From positions 1 to 50,633 of IMG/VR virus record IMGVR_UViG_3300042563_002243: a stretch of DNA of 50,633 nucleotides; one strand, written 5' to 3'. Positions 38,770-45,406 of this stretch are shown here, in pieces. Source of the stretch: a virus. Position 1 is the first letter of the stretch, and the number at the start of each line of letters is the position of its first letter. The translations under genes were made by a program, and so were the position numbers. The notes beneath the pieces are model-generated. The model did not search any database and had not been told where the DNA came from. It worked only from the letters and a program-made list of their open reading frames with translations.

Positions 38770-39732
38770 ATGAAACTTTCCCTATCAACAGCTCACGGTG
38801 AGATCGTATTAGATCTGATCGACAATAGATTTACCAGACAATGGCTGGACCATTGGGTTTGGATGTACAATCATTTCCCCACACGTAGTCTGTTCCATCC
38901 CTATCCGGGATTCATGAGTGTTGATCGCATGACTGACCAACAGCGTCAGACCATGGAGATGAATATACAACTGCTCACAGACAGCGTTCAGGTACTACAA
39001 GATATTGGTACTGGATTCCCCTATATAGTGGATGTCATTGCATTAAGAGCTGGCGGCGAAGCTGGGCAGCAAGTATTGAATGTCATGCATCGCGCCTTTA
39101 CCAACAGTTTCCGTTGTGAAAGTTTCGGCTTGCCCTATAGTTGGCACAGCGATGATCGTGACACATTCACTGTGGCGCCTGAGCATAAGAAACTGTTCCT
39201 GGACAACAGCGCCAACATCAACACCGCAGTACACAATTTAGAAATGTATATGATCTCAGATCATAAACGTGCAGCCAGTATGACACCCTGCAGCCGGTTC
39301 AGTCTGTATTTTGACGCATACAATGTCAGTGCTGACAGCCAGATACTGGCACGTGAGGCTGCAAAAGTTATACAGCCTGAAGATGCAGAATTTTACAGCG
39401 ACAGTACAGCATATGATGTCTGGGTAGGCAAAGACATACTGGGCAAAGATTACATGACAGGATTTCTGGAAAACGATGATCCTGCTGAATGGGACATTAC
39501 CGAAATACTGTATTACACAGGGCGCATGGAGATTGATCTCACGCCCTATACATTTGTCAACAGAATACGCAGTACAGAATTTGCCCACTGGCTTGCTGAG
39601 CACCATGTAGAGTATACTACACGTATGGCAGGAATACCACTGGGCAACATCACACAAGGCCGTGAGATATTACAGCAAATACTGGACCATCAATCAGTTC
39701 CAGTAATCAAAGGATTTCAAATCAATGAATAA
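38770..39732 (+). CDS. Unknown phage protein (paired with the next gene)
   Basis: 320 residues, soluble, no signal peptide. Aromatic-rich N-terminus (RQWLDHWVWMYNHFPTRSLF), then helical segments, CSRFSLYFDAYNVSADSQIL, and an acidic GKDYMTGFLENDDPAEWDIT segment followed by a EIDLTPYTFVNRIRSTEFAH helix. From memory proteins with this DYMTGFLENDDPxEWD pattern occur in marine phages without a function. The start overlaps no feature; the stop overlaps the next ATG by 8 nt, implying translational coupling. Confidence 0.6.
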   Translation: MKLSLSTAHGEIVLDLIDNRFTRQWLDHWVWMYNHFPTRSLFHPYPGFMSVDRMTDQQRQTMEMNIQLLTDSVQVLQDIGTGFPYIVDVIALRAGGEAGQQVLNVMHRAFTNSFRCESFGLPYSWHSDDRDTFTVAPEHKKLFLDNSANINTAVHNLEMYMISDHKRAASMTPCSRFSLYFDAYNVSADSQILAREAAKVIQPEDAEFYSDSTAYDVWVGKDILGKDYMTGFLENDDPAEWDITEILYYTGRMEIDLTPYTFVNRIRSTEFAHWLAEHHVEYTTRMAGIPLGNITQGREILQQILDHQSVPVIKGFQINE

Positions 39733-41110
39733 TGTATTGGTGATATACGACGATTTAGTTATTGACAATCAATTGGTCCGTGAACGGTTGGAGGATCTAA
39801 CCAACTTCTATTATAATCAACCTGACTGGCGAGTCATAACTACAAAAAATATTGATAGCACTCTGGAGAAAATCTGCCTGAGTGGTGCCACTGATTATGT
39901 AGTGGTCAATGCCCTGGGGCATTTCTTCCGTCACGGTAGTCACAGCGAGATGGTGCAATTGGCACGTGACACTGGAGCACCATTGGTGGGACACCTGTTG
40001 GACCGACATGGTTATTACAGTTTTGATCCACAGTATTTTTGCCTGGACATGCGGGCGTATCAACAACTGGGCAGACCCAGTCTGTTGCCCACTACTGCAC
40101 CTGAAACATTTGCCAGCATCACAGTGAAACGTAGCCAGGAGAATTTTCATGATGACTATACTCCATTCTGGCTCAGAGCCGGTGTAGGTACACAGGAATA
40201 CTCAGTGCCATTCAGAGAATTTGGCAGCGTGTTGGTGCAGGCTTTGATAGAGTCGGGCCGCACTCTGCAGAATATTCCGCAAGACATGCGCGACCGCAAA
40301 CATTATCTATATCCCAATGCATATACGGCAGAATTGGAATCTTTTTTTACTGATTGCAATTACCAGACTGACGCCATACCATTGCGTGGATACTTTGATG
40401 CCATACGCAGGTACTTTCAGGACGAAGGCAGAAACATTTACATACTCAGCACTGAGCCTGTGCCCACCAAAACCATGCAACCCGGCGGATTTCATGGTGC
40501 GAATTTTACCGAAGTCACTGTGGGGCCACTGGATACATACGTGGGTGTATGTGGGGCACTCAAGACCATCCCTATACTATTTACCAACGGTTTCAGTACA
40601 GAAACACGCATAAATCTAATAGATATCAGCACGGCAGCACTGGATTACCAGCGTTATCTACGTGACAATTGGGACGGGGACCTGGACACATATCAGGCGG
40701 TATTTGACGCCTTCCGTGACCGATATCCCAGGGATTACATCTATTGTTGGAAAAGTTGGAACGGCTGGGACGCCGAACTGGCCAGCTTCATCAATGGCTG
40801 CGGTATGACCCACGCAGAGTTTAAATCAGCCTGGCAGACCTATCTGCAATGTACGGTAAAATACCACGTGGTTAATTTATTGGATCACGTGCAAGTGGCT
40901 GACATGATTCGCAGCGTGGACTATCAGGGCACCAGTTACACCTGGGTTAGCAATGCTTTCAACATGGAACATACCACAGCCGCATACGGTGCTGAATTTA
41001 TGAGCCGGTGCTATCTACAATTGTTACGACAATTGAAGGCACAGCCGGGCCGTGTGTTTATTGAACAGAATAATACAGTGGAATTACTTGCTGGGCCAAG
41101 ACAGCGTTAG
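39725..41110 (+). CDS. Unknown phage protein
   Basis: 461 residues; 8-nt overlap with the previous gene. The N-terminal 110 residues look like a Rossmann-like alpha/beta fold (VLVIYDDLVIDNQLVRERLE, YVVVNALGHFFRHG, LVGHLLDRHGYYSF), which could suit a transferase. The middle has YLYPNAYTAELESFF and IYILSTEPVPTKTMQPGGFH; the C-terminus has a VFIEQNNTVELL strand. No catalytic motif is certain. A glycosyltransferase-like role is possible but unproven. The 3' end overlaps the convergent oxygenase gene by 27 nt. Confidence 0.6.
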   Translation: MNNVLVIYDDLVIDNQLVRERLEDLTNFYYNQPDWRVITTKNIDSTLEKICLSGATDYVVVNALGHFFRHGSHSEMVQLARDTGAPLVGHLLDRHGYYSFDPQYFCLDMRAYQQLGRPSLLPTTAPETFASITVKRSQENFHDDYTPFWLRAGVGTQEYSVPFREFGSVLVQALIESGRTLQNIPQDMRDRKHYLYPNAYTAELESFFTDCNYQTDAIPLRGYFDAIRRYFQDEGRNIYILSTEPVPTKTMQPGGFHGANFTEVTVGPLDTYVGVCGALKTIPILFTNGFSTETRINLIDISTAALDYQRYLRDNWDGDLDTYQAVFDAFRDRYPRDYIYCWKSWNGWDAELASFINGCGMTHAEFKSAWQTYLQCTVKYHVVNLLDHVQVADMIRSVDYQGTSYTWVSNAFNMEHTTAAYGAEFMSRCYLQLLRQLKAQPGRVFIEQNNTVELLAGPRQR

Positions 41111-41695
41111 AGCAATCATTATGCTGTAACGATCTTGCTGGGTGGCATTATGTCCACCATGCCAACTGTCACCGTCATTGACGTGCCACCAGCCATCACA
41201 AAAATCGGTTGTAATACGGGTGGGATTATTTCCTGCCCTGTCATCGTAGAAGCTGGTGCTGAATCCTGGATCATCACTGGCGCACAGAAACACCATACCT
41301 GTCGCTACTAACAGTCTATAGTCTGTATGTATGTCCTGGTGGAATCCCGGTTTATCACAAATAAAGTCGCCGTGCGCGAATGTCCGCTGGATCATCGTTT
41401 CCCTGTCCATGCCCCAGCGACTCTGGAACATGGGCACTGTGTCATAAAAATAGTTCACCAGATTGGTTCTATGTTCTGTACTACACAAATTATGATGTAT
41501 GTCACGGAGTATGGGATTGTCAAACGGTGGATTCAAACGTAGACGTCGATCCTGCCAGCTGGCCGGACTACCTGGTGTAACTGCCCAGGGCTGTGTGGCC
41601 AATGCTGTGATAACTTGTTCTCGGGTGTAGGGTAAGTGCAGATGTACTTGCCAAACCTGTGCTCGTACCTGTTGATATGTTAGTGGATATGCCAT
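41084..41695 (-). CDS. Third 2-oxoglutarate/Fe(II) oxygenase
   Basis: 203 residues from the ATG at 41695; the frame continues upstream to 41884, but that part would cross two promoters and a repeat, and a perfect late motif sits five bases before 41695. Core: GFHQDIHTDYRLLVATGMVF with H-x-D (HTD), DDPGFSTSFYDDRA, then WWHVNDGDSWHGGHN (distal His) and DRYSIMIALTL (Arg for 2-oxoglutarate). This is a complete double-stranded beta-helix motif set. Substrate unknown. Confidence 0.78.
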   Translation of the reverse strand: MAYPLTYQQVRAQVWQVHLHLPYTREQVITALATQPWAVTPGSPASWQDRRLRLNPPFDNPILRDIHHNLCSTEHRTNLVNYFYDTVPMFQSRWGMDRETMIQRTFAHGDFICDKPGFHQDIHTDYRLLVATGMVFLCASDDPGFSTSFYDDRAGNNPTRITTDFCDGWWHVNDGDSWHGGHNATQQDRYSIMIALTLSWPSK

Positions 41696-41700
41696 ATGAA

Positions 41701-41708
41701 TATTTATA
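41701..41708 (-). promoter_or_regulatory. Perfect late promoter ending 5 nt before an ATG
   Basis: Minus-strand TATAAATA; ATG at 41695 is the expected +1. Confidence 0.75.
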
Positions 41709-41714
41709 GAGCAT

Positions 41715-41743
41715 TCGACTGATAAATCGTTTAATTGTATAAT
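41715..41743 (+). promoter_or_regulatory. Conserved-spacer sigma70 promoter, copy 2
   Basis: TCGACT (41715-41720), 17-nt spacer, TATAAT (41738-41743). First copy of a 44-nt direct repeat (41724-41767). Confidence 0.7.
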
Positions 41744-41859
41744 AGTTGTATAGTAAGAAATGCAGTAGAAGCAGGTGTTGTTAAAAACACACATTGAACT
41801 AAGCGGTAGACAGTAAAATCGTTTAATTGTATAATAGTTGTATAGTAAGAAATGCAGTA
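41724..41859 (+). repeat. 44-nt direct repeat carrying a promoter
   Basis: 41724-41767 and 41816-41859 are identical over 44 nt at a 92-nt offset, covering the spacer, TATAAT and the first 24 nt of the transcript. Confidence 0.85.
41807..41835 (+). promoter_or_regulatory. Conserved-spacer sigma70 promoter, copy 3
   Basis: TAGACA (41807-41812), 17-nt spacer, TATAAT (41830-41835). Second copy of the 44-nt repeat (41816-41859). It leads straight into RNA element C. Confidence 0.7.
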
Positions 41860-41881
41860 AACGCTCTTTAAAAACTAGACG

Positions 41882-41970
41882 CAATATTGAAGTACATTAT
41901 CTAACCTGTAGTGCGGTCACAGGGCACCCGGATATTGGTGTGTTAGCCGTGTTAGTGTATTTCAATATTG
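41882..41970 (+). ncRNA. Long-stem RNA element C
   Basis: 18-bp stem (two G-U pairs), 41882-41899 with 41953-41970. Inside: CTAAC/GTTAG enclosing two hairpins, CCTGT...ACAGG and CACC...GGTG. Confidence 0.75.
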
Positions 41971-42047
41971 TGTTAAGCACAATAGCAGTACCGGGTTCTA
42001 ATTATACTGGGAAGTATAGGCCTGCCGTGAGGCACTCCCTAGAACCA
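41971..42047 (+). ncRNA. Structured spacer between elements C and D
   Basis: GGGTTCTA pairs with TAGAACC and encloses ATACT-GGGA-AGTAT and GCCTGCCGTGAGGC. The flanking arms TTCAATATTGTG/CACAATATTGAA could alternatively close this spacer instead of elements C and D. Confidence 0.5.
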
Positions 42048-42170
42048 CAATATTGAAGTACATTACCCTTAGACTGGATAGTGATTCTAGGCAGCCTAGA
42101 ATTGCAATGATATAGCCAAACGTTTGGCGTGAGTCATAAAAAGCCAGAGCTGTAGTGTATTTCAATATTG
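42048..42170 (+). ncRNA. Long-stem RNA element D
   Basis: Same 18-bp stem sequence as element C (42048-42065 with 42153-42170). Different interior: ATTCTAGG-CAG-CCTAGAAT and GCCAAA-CG-TTTGGC hairpins and CTGG/CCAG. Confidence 0.75.
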
Positions 42171-42180
42171 TGTTGTTATT

Positions 42181-42364
42181 AGTTGTATTGTTTTGGAAAA
42201 ATTGGTGTATCCGATAAGGCACTCTCACTGTCGTCACTGTCTGCAGACACACGATACGAGTTGGACTATGACGAGATAAGGTTTGATCACCTGTACAGTA
42301 AGCATAGGCCCGATAAAAGCCAACGGATGGGGTTGGGCCCATTCCATAACAAGACAATACAACT
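42181..42364 (+). ncRNA. Long-stem RNA element J
   Basis: 15-bp stem of unrelated sequence (42181-42195 with 42350-42364, one G-U) enclosing about 155 nt with GTCTGCAGAC and GCCAAC...GTTGGGC hairpins. It ends 9 nt before tRNA-His. Confidence 0.6.
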
Positions 42365-42373
42365 AATGACAAT

Positions 42374-42449
42374 GGTGTAGGTAGATCAATGGTAGATCCC
42401 AGGATTGTGATTCCTGTCGCTGCGGGTTCGAGTCCCGTCCTACACCCCA
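42374..42449 (+). tRNA. tRNA-His(GTG)
   Basis: 76 nt with encoded G-1 and C73 (8-bp acceptor GGTGTAGG/CCTACACC), anticodon loop TTGTGAT, CCA encoded. Confidence 0.93.
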
Positions 42450-42460
42450 GTAAAAGTTTT

Positions 42461-42545
42461 GGAGGAAATGGAACAATGGTGTTCTAGCCGGCTGTAACCC
42501 GGGGGTCCTTTGGACAGGTAGGTTCGATCCCTACTTCCTCCACCA
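42461..42545 (+). tRNA. tRNA-Tyr(GTA)
   Basis: 85 nt class II; acceptor GGAGGAA/TTCCTCC, anticodon loop CTGTAAC, variable arm GTCC-TTT-GGAC, CCA encoded. Confidence 0.92.
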
Positions 42546-42811
42546 AGTACATAAGATAGCGACCAGTAAGGCACGTGACTGAAAAATCGCCGTAAAGTCG
42601 AGGTGGGGCCGGTAGATAACCTCGTGAAACACCGGCCAGAAATTTAGTAGCCTGAGGTGTGGCAGGTCTAGGCCACACAGTCCTTCCCCAAGGATCACTG
42701 ACCCCAGAAGGTCAGGCCGATGAGGATCTTTGCCTGACCACAGGTGCAGATTGACGGGAAATTGGGGAGCAGTTGTAAGCAGTGGAAGGTCGAAAGACCG
42801 ATATGAGCGAT
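42546..42811 (+). ncRNA. Candidate complex structured RNA R3
   Basis: No gene. Stems: GGCCGG/CCGGCC near 42610-42642, GTGTGGC...GCCACAC near 42656-42677, CTTCCCCAA/TTGGGGAG, CTGACC...GGTCAG near 42699-42717 and GGTC-GAAA-GACC (GNRA) near 42788-42799. GAGGT near 42600 may pair with ACCTC inside a hairpin loop, forming a pseudoknot. It runs straight into element E. Function unknown. Confidence 0.5.
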
Positions 42812-42888
42812 CATATTGAAGTACATTTATATGCGATGAAAGTCAAAAGCGCAACTGGACGTAGACCAGTGTAGTGTATTTCAATATG
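42812..42888 (+). ncRNA. Long-stem RNA element E
   Basis: 16-bp stem 42812-42827 with 42873-42888 (CATATTGAAG family). Interior hairpins TGCG...CGCA and ACTGG-ACGTAGA-CCAGT. Confidence 0.72.
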
Positions 42889-42976
42889 GTTACTAACCAT
42901 AGTCGGCCCGTGTTCCCACCGTGCGGCAACCGAGTTTAAATAAAGCCAGGACGAATGCTGTCGTTAACGGTGGGGT
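42889..42976 (+). ncRNA. Structured spacer between elements E and F
   Basis: CCCACCGT and ACGGTGGG close a region of about 65 nt; ATGGTTA-C-TAACCAT precedes it. No gene. Confidence 0.4.
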
Positions 42977-43058
42977 CATATCGAAGTGTATTGTACGAAC
43001 TAGTCCCGAATCAGCAATAGCATTGCAGAGGTCATATCGTGTAGTATATTTCAATATG
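42977..43058 (+). ncRNA. Long-stem RNA element F
   Basis: 16-bp stem 42977-42992 with 43043-43058, one C-A mismatch. Interior GCAAT-AGC-ATTGC hairpin. Confidence 0.68.
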
Positions 43059-43184
43059 GTTTGAGTGTAGATCGGGCGGGAGGTCGTTGCTAGTCACATT
43101 GGACCCCAAACAGAATCGCATGAGTCCCACAATAGACGAAGGGCTGTGGCTTGACCGCCAATTGCTCGGAAACGACGATAGGAC
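43059..43184 (+). ncRNA. Structured spacer between elements F and G
   Basis: GGCGG/CCGCC and CCACA...TGTGG stems; no gene in any frame that I can support. Confidence 0.4.
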
Positions 43185-43293
43185 GCCATATTGAAGTGCA
43201 TTAAACGCTCCACCTGCGTCGAGGGGCGGTCTAGCGTCAACTAGGCGAAACTGTACTTGACGGTACAGAAGATTTAGTGTATTTCAATATGGC
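43185..43293 (+). ncRNA. Long-stem RNA element G
   Basis: 21-bp stem 43185-43205 with 43273-43293 including G-U pairs. Interior of three hairpins: CGCTCC...GGGGCG, CTAG...CTAG and CTGTAC-TTGACG-GTACAG. Confidence 0.75.
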
Positions 43294-43295
43294 AT

Positions 43296-43436
43296 GTTTG
43301 TGACGTATAAGAGAAGGGTATATACGGTTGGGTGAAAGGTGGAACTACTCGAAGGTGCGGCCGCACTGGTTGAGACTATCACCCGGTAGTTTAGGACAAC
43401 CGTGGAGTGGGGTGCGAATCCCCACCACAAACGCCA
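43296..43436 (+). ncRNA. tRNA-like, pseudoknotted RNA with CCA end
   Basis: 141 nt. GTTTGTG (43296-43302) pairs with CACAAAC (43426-43432), followed by G and an encoded CCA (43434-43436). T-arm GTGGGG-TGCGAAT-CCCCAC directly stacks on it. The 104-nt body has no anticodon arm but ACGGTTG/CAACCGT, GGGTGA/TCACCC with AACTAC in its loop pairing to GTAGTT outside (pseudoknot) and the hairpin GTGCGGCCGCAC. The CCA overlaps the left arm of element H. Confidence 0.55.
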
Positions 43437-43514
43437 TATTAAAGTACATTTTTTTCCTTGAATGCGTGACGTTCACGGTCGGATGCTAGGGAATTTAGTG
43501 TATTTCAATATGGT
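43433..43514 (+). ncRNA. Long-stem RNA element H
   Basis: 18-bp stem 43433-43450 with 43497-43514, one A-C mismatch. Interior CGTGA-CGT-TCACG hairpin. It ends 12 nt before tRNA-Asp. Confidence 0.7.
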
Positions 43515-43526
43515 AATAAAGAATTT

Positions 43527-43601
43527 GGCTCGTTAGTATAATGGTCATTACACGGGATTGTCTATCCTGTTATGGGAGTTCGATTCTCCCACGAGTCGCC
43601 A
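43527..43601 (+). tRNA. tRNA-Asp(GTC)
   Basis: 75 nt; acceptor GGCTCGT/ACGAGTC, anticodon loop TTGTCTA, T-loop TTCGATT, discriminator G, CCA encoded. Confidence 0.92.
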
Positions 43602-43606
43602 AAGTT

Positions 43607-43701
43607 TTGCACCTGGCGTAATGGTAGCGTTACAGGTTAGTATCGAAAGATATACCCGAGAGGCGATGCGGGAGGTGCAGGTTCGAATCCTGCGGTGCAA
43701 A
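43607..43701 (+). ncRNA. tRNA-like element with no anticodon loop
   Basis: Acceptor TTGCACC/GGTGCAA and canonical T-arm GCAGG-TTCGAAT-CCTGC in 7/5 spacing, D-arm GTAA-TGGTAGCG-TTAC. In place of the anticodon arm is a longer helix capped by a GAAA tetraloop (GTATC-GAAA-GATAT), then a CCCG/CGGG hairpin. CCA is not encoded (AAAA follows). Confidence 0.55.
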
Positions 43702-43709
43702 AAAGTTTA

Positions 43710-43788
43710 TGGGTTGGGCCTTGACGGGCAAAGCGTGATGTTTTCGGTAAACAGCGTGATGGGGAACCGATCCTCAGCAACCCACCCA
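43710..43788 (+). ncRNA. Degenerate tRNA-like element (CGG by position)
   Basis: 79 nt; TGGGTTG/CAACCCA acceptor, C73, CCA encoded, D-like hairpin GCCT-TGAC-GGGC, anticodon-like loop TTCGGTA (Pro CGG by position), but T-loop AACCGAT is non-canonical and one extra G separates T-stem and acceptor. Confidence 0.45.
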
Positions 43789-43790
43789 GT

Positions 43791-43978
43791 TTTGCAAGTG
43801 TAGATGTTGAGAAAGTCAAGCCTCGAAAACTTGATGAGGACGGCAGCGAGATCTGTTGAGAGCCAAGTATCAACTGTCACTACGTACCTCTAACCTGCCC
43901 GGGCTTGTCAGCACAGGTAAAATGATAGCGAATGAAGGAGGCGCTGTTACTTGCAAATTCAATTCCTTCTCTACCCAC
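43791..43978 (+). ncRNA. Candidate structured RNA R4
   Basis: TTTGCAAGT (43791-43799) pairs with ACTTGCAAA (43949-43957). Inside, TCAAG/CTTGA with CCTC in its loop pairing to GAGG outside forms an H-type pseudoknot; CCTG...CAGG near 43900. It ends in CTCTACCCACCA, i.e. with a CCA, but no proper T-arm. Confidence 0.4.
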
Positions 43979-43986
43979 CAAACAAT

Positions 43987-44061
43987 GCAGCTATCGTCTA
44001 TCGGTTAGGACACCGCCCTTTCACGGCGGGAAGAGGAGTTCGATTCTCCTTAGCTGTGCCA
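43987..44061 (+). tRNA. tRNA-Glu(TTC), copy 2
   Basis: 75 nt; acceptor GCAGCTA/TAGCTGT, anticodon arm CCGCC-CTTTCAC-GGCGG, T-loop TTCGATT, CCA encoded. Confidence 0.92.
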
Positions 44062-44066
44062 AATAT

Positions 44067-44142
44067 GTCTCTGTAGTGAAACTGGATATCATTAGAGTCT
44101 ACGAAATTCTCGTTTCAGGTTCGAATCCTGACAGAGGCACCA
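44067..44142 (+). tRNA. tRNA-Arg(ACG)
   Basis: 76 nt; acceptor GTCTCTG/CAGAGGC, anticodon loop CTACGAA, T-loop TTCGAAT, CCA encoded. Its end abuts the minus-strand gene's 3' end. Confidence 0.9.
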
Positions 44143-45228
44143 TCATTTAATTAAATCACCGACTCGACTCAGAGTCGTTCTCCAATCAGTACCACGTATT
44201 ACGTCCAGTTGATCCAACCAGGCGATCCAACGAACATTACCACCAGTGATATGGTGGCTGAGGTTGATCAAAGAGTCCTTGGCATCTGAATTTGGTAAGC
44301 CGTGCAGATAATCCATGAGCAGTGGCTTGTGTTGTATGGGAAAATTCAACAAGCTCAGTTGATTGGTGCCCAGAGTGTCGCCCTGTATCACCACATGATA
44401 TTCATGATCCTGTGCCCATTGGCATAGTTGATCAAAATACAACACGTTATGTAAGCCAATGGTGACCTGTATGCTTTGTGTAAAGCGGTCGCTGGCATGT
44501 TGTTGATATTCGATCAAATTGGCACTGACTTCGGCCCAGCTGGCCGGATGGCGCACCAGTTCATATACTTCATGAGCAGCATCAATGCTGAACCCTATGT
44601 TTACTTTACGAAATTGGCTCCAGATGGATTTTAGTTCGTCTGTGATGCCAATTGTACCATTGCTGCTGTAGTTTACGGCCACCTGGTGGGCATTGCCTGT
44701 CTTGATGATGTGGTTCAACACATTTATGTGATCCCTGGTCATCAGGGGCTCGCCACCATTGAAGTACAGATTGTGTATACTGTTGGCGTCCATGGTGTAG
44801 ATCAAATTGTTATGCTTGGTGGGTTTAATTCTGAGATCGACCTTTTTGCCCAGTTGAATCTCATCTTCGATCCAGGCACTGCTGTAGTAACTGCTGCACA
44901 TGATGCATTTGAGATTGCAGATGTTGTCACAGTTATAGTCCAGATTTCTCAGCCGAAATTCCACAGGATGCCAGTCGGCCTTGAGATGATTGATGCGCCG
45001 ACTGGACAGGCCAATGCCTTCGGCTCTGATGCAATGTGAGCAGGCAGCCGGCAGTTCTTGTGTATGCAGATATTCCTGACGATTTTTTTCTAAGAATTCG
45101 TGCTGGAAATCAATCTGGTCAGTGGGTTCACTCAGATGGCTGACACAACAATGGCCCAACTGTACTTGATTCTCGTTGACTTTTTGAACGAACAGATTTT
45201 GATATAAATCTGGACAATAGTTTTTCAT
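44143..45228 (-). CDS. Radical SAM enzyme 3
   Basis: 361 residues. N-terminal cysteines (C5, C27, C28, C63, C66) precede the radical SAM cluster C104-x3-C108-x2-C111 (CNLKCIMC). SAM-binding GGE motif in NLYFNGGEPLMTRDHI (about 155-170); VNYSSNGTIGI and IGFSIDAAHEVYELVRHP follow the usual twitch-type pattern. The N-terminal cysteines resemble those of enzyme 1 and the partial enzyme at the right edge, so these are paralogues. Late motif five bases before the ATG. Substrate unknown. Confidence 0.83.
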   Translation of the reverse strand: MKNYCPDLYQNLFVQKVNENQVQLGHCCVSHLSEPTDQIDFQHEFLEKNRQEYLHTQELPAACSHCIRAEGIGLSSRRINHLKADWHPVEFRLRNLDYNCDNICNLKCIMCSSYYSSAWIEDEIQLGKKVDLRIKPTKHNNLIYTMDANSIHNLYFNGGEPLMTRDHINVLNHIIKTGNAHQVAVNYSSNGTIGITDELKSIWSQFRKVNIGFSIDAAHEVYELVRHPASWAEVSANLIEYQQHASDRFTQSIQVTIGLHNVLYFDQLCQWAQDHEYHVVIQGDTLGTNQLSLLNFPIQHKPLLMDYLHGLPNSDAKDSLINLSHHITGGNVRWIAWLDQLDVIRGTDWRTTLSRVGDLIK

Positions 45229-45233
45229 GCCAA

Positions 45234-45241
45234 TATTTATT
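45234..45241 (-). promoter_or_regulatory. Late promoter ending 5 nt before an ATG
   Basis: Minus-strand AATAAATA; ATG at 45228. Confidence 0.6.
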
Positions 45242-45256
45242 CAGCAATTGTCCAGT

Positions 45257-45264
45257 CATAAATA
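45257..45264 (+). promoter_or_regulatory. Possible late promoter for the TctC-like gene
   Basis: CATAAATA on the plus strand, 143 nt before the ATG at 45407. Confidence 0.35.
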
Positions 45265-45310
45265 TCTCTAGCAGCGCCAGGTTCTTCTGACGCCGGATTT
45301 TCCCAGACGC

Positions 45311-45339
45311 TTGACATCGTAATGTCTTTACTGTAGTAT
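45311..45339 (+). promoter_or_regulatory. sigma70-like promoter for the TctC-like gene
   Basis: TTGACA (45311-45316), 17-nt spacer, TAGTAT (45334-45339); leader of about 60 nt with AAGAGA before the ATG. Confidence 0.6.
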
Positions 45340-45406
45340 TGCTACAGAACGCCGCCCGTGTACAGACATCAGTCTGTTAGCTCAAAAACACAATTAAGAG
45401 AACACT

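Noticed and set aside
41696-41884. N-terminal extension of the minus-strand oxygenase
   Set aside because: It would cross the plus-strand promoter repeat and lies upstream of a perfect late promoter that sits five bases before the better ATG.
43296-43436. Short tmRNA
   Set aside because: Acceptor, T-arm and pseudoknot are suggestive, but it is only 141 nt, lacks a recognisable tag reading frame and lacks the alanine G-U identity pair.
41882-43514. CRISPR array
   Set aside because: The repeats alternate in orientation and form inverted-repeat pairs, the intervals vary widely in length, and no cas gene is present.
41882-43514. Insertion sequences or MITEs with terminal inverted repeats
   Set aside because: Elements have unrelated interiors, no target-site duplications and precise placement relative to tRNAs; a structured RNA explains them better.
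43558-43803. 81-codon open frame
   Set aside because: It spans tRNA-Asp and two tRNA-like elements.
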